From Plasmodium brasilianum (Eukaryota; Apicomplexa; Aconoidasida; Haemosporida; Plasmodiidae): a stretch of 64,000 nucleotides of DNA. Made by a program: the position numbers and the translations under genes. Position 1 is the first letter of the stretch; each line of letters starts with the position of its first letter. The notes under the pieces were generated by a model. That model saw only the letters and a program-made list of their open reading frames with translations, was not told the origin of the DNA and ran no database searches. This document shows, piece after piece, positions 59,296 to 64,000 of this stretch. The DNA lies in assembly GCF_023973825.1 (NCBI RefSeq), contig NC_090127.1, positions 2,450,501 through 2,514,500 of the forward strand, read 5' to 3'.

Positions 59296-62200
59296 TTACT
59301 CTGTCGCGGTCGATGCAATTAACGGAGTCATCACCTAAAGGAAGGGGGAAGATAAAATAAAATGAAACAGGAAATATATAAATGTAAAGGAAATGCATCT
59401 TTTACATACAGTAAAAGCATTTGCTTATTTGTGCATACATACATGGAAGCATATATACGTACGCATATTCGCGGAAGCATACATCCACACTTGTGCACAT
59501 CAGCGCATCTTTACTTGATGTTGTCAAATTATTACCATTGTTATGGTCGATATGAGCTTGATGAGAACATGGATTGAAGGTCCAGCGGTGTCTTTGCAAG
59601 GATCTCCTACAGTATCTCCTATGACACTGGAAACATGCGCAGGACTATTTTTCCCCCCGTAAAAACCTGATTCAATATACTTTTTGGCATTATCCCATGC
59701 ACCACCGGCATTATTTAAAAATAGGGCCATGAGGATACCAGTGGATGTGGAAAACATAATAAAAGAGGCAATAACTTGTGCACCTAGGAGTTGATTATTT
59801 TGTAAGAAACCAATATATTTAAACAACATACCAACAATTATTGGAGCAAAAATTCCTAGAAGTCCAGGTTTTACTGTTTCTGATAATGCTCTTCTACTTA
59901 TTATAGCTACACAAGTATGGTAGTCAGGTTTTTCTTTATATGTTAGAATACCTGGGTGTTCATTAAATTGTCGTCGTACTTCATTCAATACTTCTTCAGC
60001 AGTATTACCTACAGCATCTAAGGACCATGCTGCAAAAAGAAAAACAACAACAGAACCTAAAATCCCACCTATGAACACCTCCGGTATTGCAATGTCAACA
60101 GTCTGAAGTGGCGTTTTTGAATATATAGATACTTCACTTAAAAAAGCAGAAAAGAGTAGAAAACATGCAAGTGCAGCAGACCCTACACTAAAACCTTTAG
60201 TATTAGCTTTAGTTACATTTCCAACAGCATCTAGTTTGTCTGTTATAATACGAACATATTCTGGTTGTTTAGACATCTCTACGATTCCTCCTGCATTGTC
60301 AGCTATCGGGCCAAAATTAGACATACTTAAAATAAATACAGCCGTTGATAACATACCCATTGTAGCAACAGATGTACCATATAACCCATTTATAACACCA
60401 CTATCTCCTGTTATATTTCCTTTTATACCTAAATAATATGACAACAATAGAGATATTGAAATAACGATTACAGGAAAAAAGGTAGACTCTAAACCTACGT
60501 ACAAACCTGCTATTATATTTGTGGCAGGTCCACTCAAAGAGGCATGTGCTATTTTTTTTACCTTTGGATATGAATAGTCTGTGTAGTATCTTGTCAAGAT
60601 AACAAATAAATATGAACAAGTCATACCAACTAATCCACATAAGGAAAAATATGCCCATGTATAGTTTTTCCCCCTCTCTTCATCTAATGAAAAAAGAATT
60701 CTACATAAAAGCGAAAATCCTGTAATGGAAAGTAAGCATATAAAAAAGTATGCTTTAAGCATAACTTTTAAAGGGCTTTCTAAATTTTCTGATTTTATTT
60801 TATCATCATACTCATAATTATAATCAAATTGATCATAATGATCATGATCGTCCGCATAATTTTCACACAGCAGTAAATCTACTTCTTTACTGTTCATATT
60901 TTTAGTAGCCCTAGATTTTTCATAAAAACATGTTTTTATGTCATTACTGCTGTAAGTGTGCTTCTTCCCATACTCCGCCTTGTCCGCTTTCTTCGCTTTT
61001 TCCACCTTCTCTATTTTTTCATTAGCCCCTTTGTAATAAGCTTCCCTATTTCTTTTGGAGCCATTCCATTCATCATTACTGCTTGTATATACTAAATAAA
61101 CACCTATGGTAGAAACAAGTAAATCCATGGAATGAACAAATAAGGGGAATAGAACAAAATAGCTAGCACTTTTTTCAGATATTATACCATTAACACATAA
61201 ATTCCCTCCTAAAATCATAGAAGCAATAATTTCAGCAGATATCGATTCAAATAAATCTGCACATTGACCTGCACAATCTCCTACATTATCACCTACTAGG
61301 TCGGCTATAACTGCAGGATTTCTTGCATCATCTTCAGGTATATGTCTTTCTATCTTCCCAACCAAATCTGCACCTATATCTGCTGCTTTAGTATATATAC
61401 CACCAGCTAACTGATATAACATTGCAACTAAAGAAGCTCCAAACCCGTACCCTACTATTAATAAAGGATGTTTCGTAAAGGCCAATGAAGGATACAACAC
61501 GCTTACGAACAGTAGTAATATACAGATACCTAAAATAGCTAAGGATACATTCACAATTGCACTTACTGCACCACTTCTAAAACATGTAATTAATGCTTTA
61601 TTATATGAATAGGTTGCAGCTTTAGCTACTTTCACATTAGCTCTAACAGCAACATATATTCCATTATATCCTGCTATTGAGCTACAAATAGCCCCTAATA
61701 AAAAAGACACAGCTGTTATAAGACCATATGCACATGGTGATATGACAACAGACTTATCACTAACATGTTTCATTCTTACACTCTTCTCCTGTGGTAGTTT
61801 TGTATAATCTCCTCTCATAATATATAAGAGGAATATTAATAGACTAAAAAGTAAGGAAATTCTAAATATTGAATTATACTGAACAGCAAAAAATCCTTCT
61901 GCTCCTTCTCTTATTGGCTTTGCTATGCTATCAAAGGTGAACATATCGTATCCTTCGAAAGCCTCACTGTCCTCGTTACTTTCCCCTACACCCTCGTTAC
62001 ATGCCCCTGCCCTTTTGGTATTTCCCCCCTTACGAACCTCCACGATATTTTTACCATGTGGGCTTTTTTTTTTGTCATTTCCATTTTCACTCATGCTGAT
62101 ACTTCTGTAGCTACTCCTATTGGTAGGAATACCCTGCTCATGTGCACTTCCTTTCACCGGACTACTGGGATTTGTTCCTTCCACTGCGTCCCTGCCTTTT

Positions 62201-62862
62201 GTATAATTTTTCTCTTCTAATTTATGCTTGATCCTGTACTGACTATCCTTAAGGGGGATACTTGCCCCATACCCATGGCTTAAGGCGTTTCCATGTCTGT
62301 TCATTTGTTGTGAATTCGCTACTTCATTTTTATTTAAAATGTTTAACTGTCTTTCATGTGTTATGTTATCACTCATAAGGTCGTCTCTTTTTACTGTATT
62401 ATAAACTTCGTATTCATCATTTAATATTGTACTCAACATATAAAGGGAAAAAAGTAAAAAGTATATGCTGTAAAGTGCTAGCCCAATTAAATAAACAGTC
62501 CTTATATTGTCAATGCGTAGGAATGATATATATACTATCAATAAAAATAAGAAGAGAATTATTGTATTAATTAATATCCTTTGCTTTGCTGATTTGTTAA
62601 TATATATTTTTAAGAACTTTATAACTTTTAAATCTTCTTTTTCCTCCACCTCATCTTCCATTTCTTCTCCTGGCGCAATAGCACATGTTGCGTCTAATGT
62701 TGCTCGACTCTTTCTATAATCTCTTTTTATGTTTTCTTTATATACATTTCTAGTTTTATCATTTGTAAAAAAAGACTTCGAACATTTGTTGTCATTTGAA
62801 TGTGTTAAATTTTTATATTTTCTTGTTTTTCCATTTAATGTTTTTTCATGTAAAGGTAGCAT
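59296..62862 (-). CDS. VP2: K+-independent H+-translocating pyrophosphatase (VP2 type)
   Basis: Membrane pump that hydrolyses pyrophosphate and moves protons, typically in acidocalcisomes, vacuole or plasma membrane. Exons are 62862..59536 and 59334..59296, joined in phase 0 ([18 protein letters not shown]), giving 1,121 residues. The catalytic stretch at about residues 489-545 contains [37 protein letters not shown] and [13 protein letters not shown], with all the metal-binding Asp and Glu residues. The second conserved segment [14 protein letters not shown] is near the C-terminus. [10 protein letters not shown] at about 882 carries the Lys that marks K+-independent enzymes, and ADLVGD (where K+-dependent enzymes have ADNVGD) agrees with type II. 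The usual sixteen or so membrane helices are present. Extra length comes from a 330-residue N-terminal extension with two to three hydrophobic segments and from a charged loop at about 590-690. Confidence 0.95.
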
Positions 62863-63141
62863 TTTATTATTCTATCCCTTTTTCTTTCTCTCTGCCTGTT
62901 TTTCCTTTTTGTTGCTTTTTTTAATCTGGGTGCTATGCATGAACAAGTGCATGCGAAAATGCCACTTTGCCTGCACAAGGGTTGATATATTTTTTCTTCC
63001 TTTTTGTTGTTTTGTATATATGCGTATATGTAAATGGGTATATATGTATATATATATGTGTGTGTGTATATATGTAAATATATATGTATGTAAATATATA
63101 TTATGTATATATATATGTGTGTATATATATATATATATGTG

Positions 63142-63173
<32 letters not shown>

Positions 63174-63446
63174 TGCTGTGCCGCTAAATTTCGCAATTAA
63201 GGCTACTTGCTGTTCCTTGTGCTGCTTATTGCTACTTTTACCACTTATACTGCTATTTCCATTTATGATTTTAAAATTTATATTGTCATGTTCATTTTAT
63301 TTTTGATAATTATTTGTTTGCATTCATTCTGAATACGTGCATTTAGGCGTGAGTGTTTTTGCTACCTTGAACTAATACTTTGCCTCTTTTTTTTTTCCTT
63401 TTAAATTGTAATAAAGTATATAATAAACTTCTTTGTTCAAATATCG

Positions 63447-63477
<31 letters not shown>

Positions 63478-64000
63478 TTGGAACTTGAAAAACTTGTACT
63501 AGGAAGGTTTAAAATTTAAGCATCATCTTTGCATAATACACTGGAAAAATAGTAGAGGGAATATTACCTTTTCATAATTCAGCAGACGAGTTGTTAGGGA
63601 ATGGATGTTTGCTTTAATTCTAGCATTTGCACAATGCTTATAAATTCGCATGTACAGTACATATTTACACATTCACATGTTCTGTTCATATTTTCACACA
63701 CACCCGTACTGTTCATATTTTCACACACACCCGTACTGTTCATATTTTCACATTTACCTGCACTGTTCATATTTTCGTACACACCTGTACATGTGCATAT
63801 ATACATGGGTACACATATCTTTTCTAGGAGACAAAATGACTTAGCAGCAGAAAAGTAAAAACAAAATTCAAAAAGTAGGATGCATGAAAAAAAAATATTA
63901 AAAAAATAACGAAAATAAGGTGTATATAACTAAAATTCAAATTTACAAAAAAAAAAAAAAAAAAAGTGATTACAAAAAATGAAGCAAAAAAATTAGTAAA
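62863..64000. other. 5' flank of the pyrophosphatase gene to window end
   Basis: About 1.1 kb of AT-rich DNA with TA/TGTA microsatellites (63030-63156), T and A runs (63153-63175, 63450-63477), and a 27-bp repeat. No coding exon is convincing; the open frames at 63594-63858 are repeat artefacts. Confidence 0.65.
63672..63785. repeat. 27-bp intergenic minisatellite
   Basis: About four copies of a 27-bp unit beginning ttcatattttcacacacacc. Because 27 is divisible by three, it keeps open frames in several phases on both strands. Confidence 0.85.

Noticed and set aside
1..64000. rRNA, tRNA, transposon, retroelement or CRISPR features
   Set aside because: I saw no rRNA-like or tRNA-like segments, no reverse transcriptase or transposase frames, and all repeat arrays are contiguous without spacers.

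Overview
The window is nuclear DNA of a Plasmodium species. The evidence is the very AT-rich, homopolymer-laden intergenic DNA, asparagine/lysine/acidic low-complexity runs inside proteins, short AT-rich GT-AG introns, and a parasite-specific gene set: a CPW-WPC protein, a plasmepsin V-like protein, an apicoplast Toc75-like protein and a K+-independent proton pyrophosphatase. Base composition looks intermediate, as in the P. malariae/P. ovale group, but the species is not decidable here. From memory only, the gene order resembles part of P. falciparum chromosome 12.

Layout. 0.6-12.9 kb (+): a giant TAF1-like TFIID subunit with a C-terminal bromodomain, broken by two poly-A frameshifts. 15.0-21.1 kb (+): a superfamily 1 helicase with an N-terminal DUF2439 domain, resembling ZGRF1. 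21.6-23.6 kb (-): DNA polymerase epsilon subunit B, with one intron and one poly-A frameshift. 25.4-28.0 kb (-): a six-exon, membrane-anchored aspartic protease-like protein with degenerate active sites. 29.1-30.2 kb (-): a protein I do not recognise. 31.2-34.2 kb (-): an Omp85/Toc75-like apicoplast protein. 36.7-40.8 kb (-): a two-exon CPW-WPC protein with ten modules. 42.2-42.7 kb (+): a small broken gene, perhaps Alba-like. 44.7-49.5 kb (+): splicing factor SF3B3 in five exons, with a poly-A frameshift. 51.1-52.5 kb (+): a twin CX9C (CHCHD2/10-like) mitochondrial protein in three exons. 53.4-55.1 kb (+): a PIH1-domain protein in three exons, one intron apparently GC-AG. 55.5-58.5 kb: three very small spliced genes of 47, 52 and 84 codons. 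59.3-62.9 kb (-): the VP2-type proton pyrophosphatase.

Most genes are unrelated housekeeping functions (transcription, splicing, DNA repair and replication, chaperone assembly, mitochondria, apicoplast import, proton pumping), as expected for a eukaryotic chromosome. I see no operon-like system, mobile element, rRNA, tRNA or CRISPR array. Minisatellites are abundant, both between genes and inside introns and coding regions. Four frame breaks in otherwise conserved genes all sit in A runs of 12 to 19 bases, which points to homopolymer errors in the assembly rather than pseudogenes.

The most interesting items are the plasmepsin V-like protein that seems to have lost its first catalytic aspartate, the DUF2439-helicase fusion with a repeat inserted between helicase motifs I and Ia, the cluster of tiny spliced genes, the broken small gene upstream of SF3B3, and the GC-AG intron.
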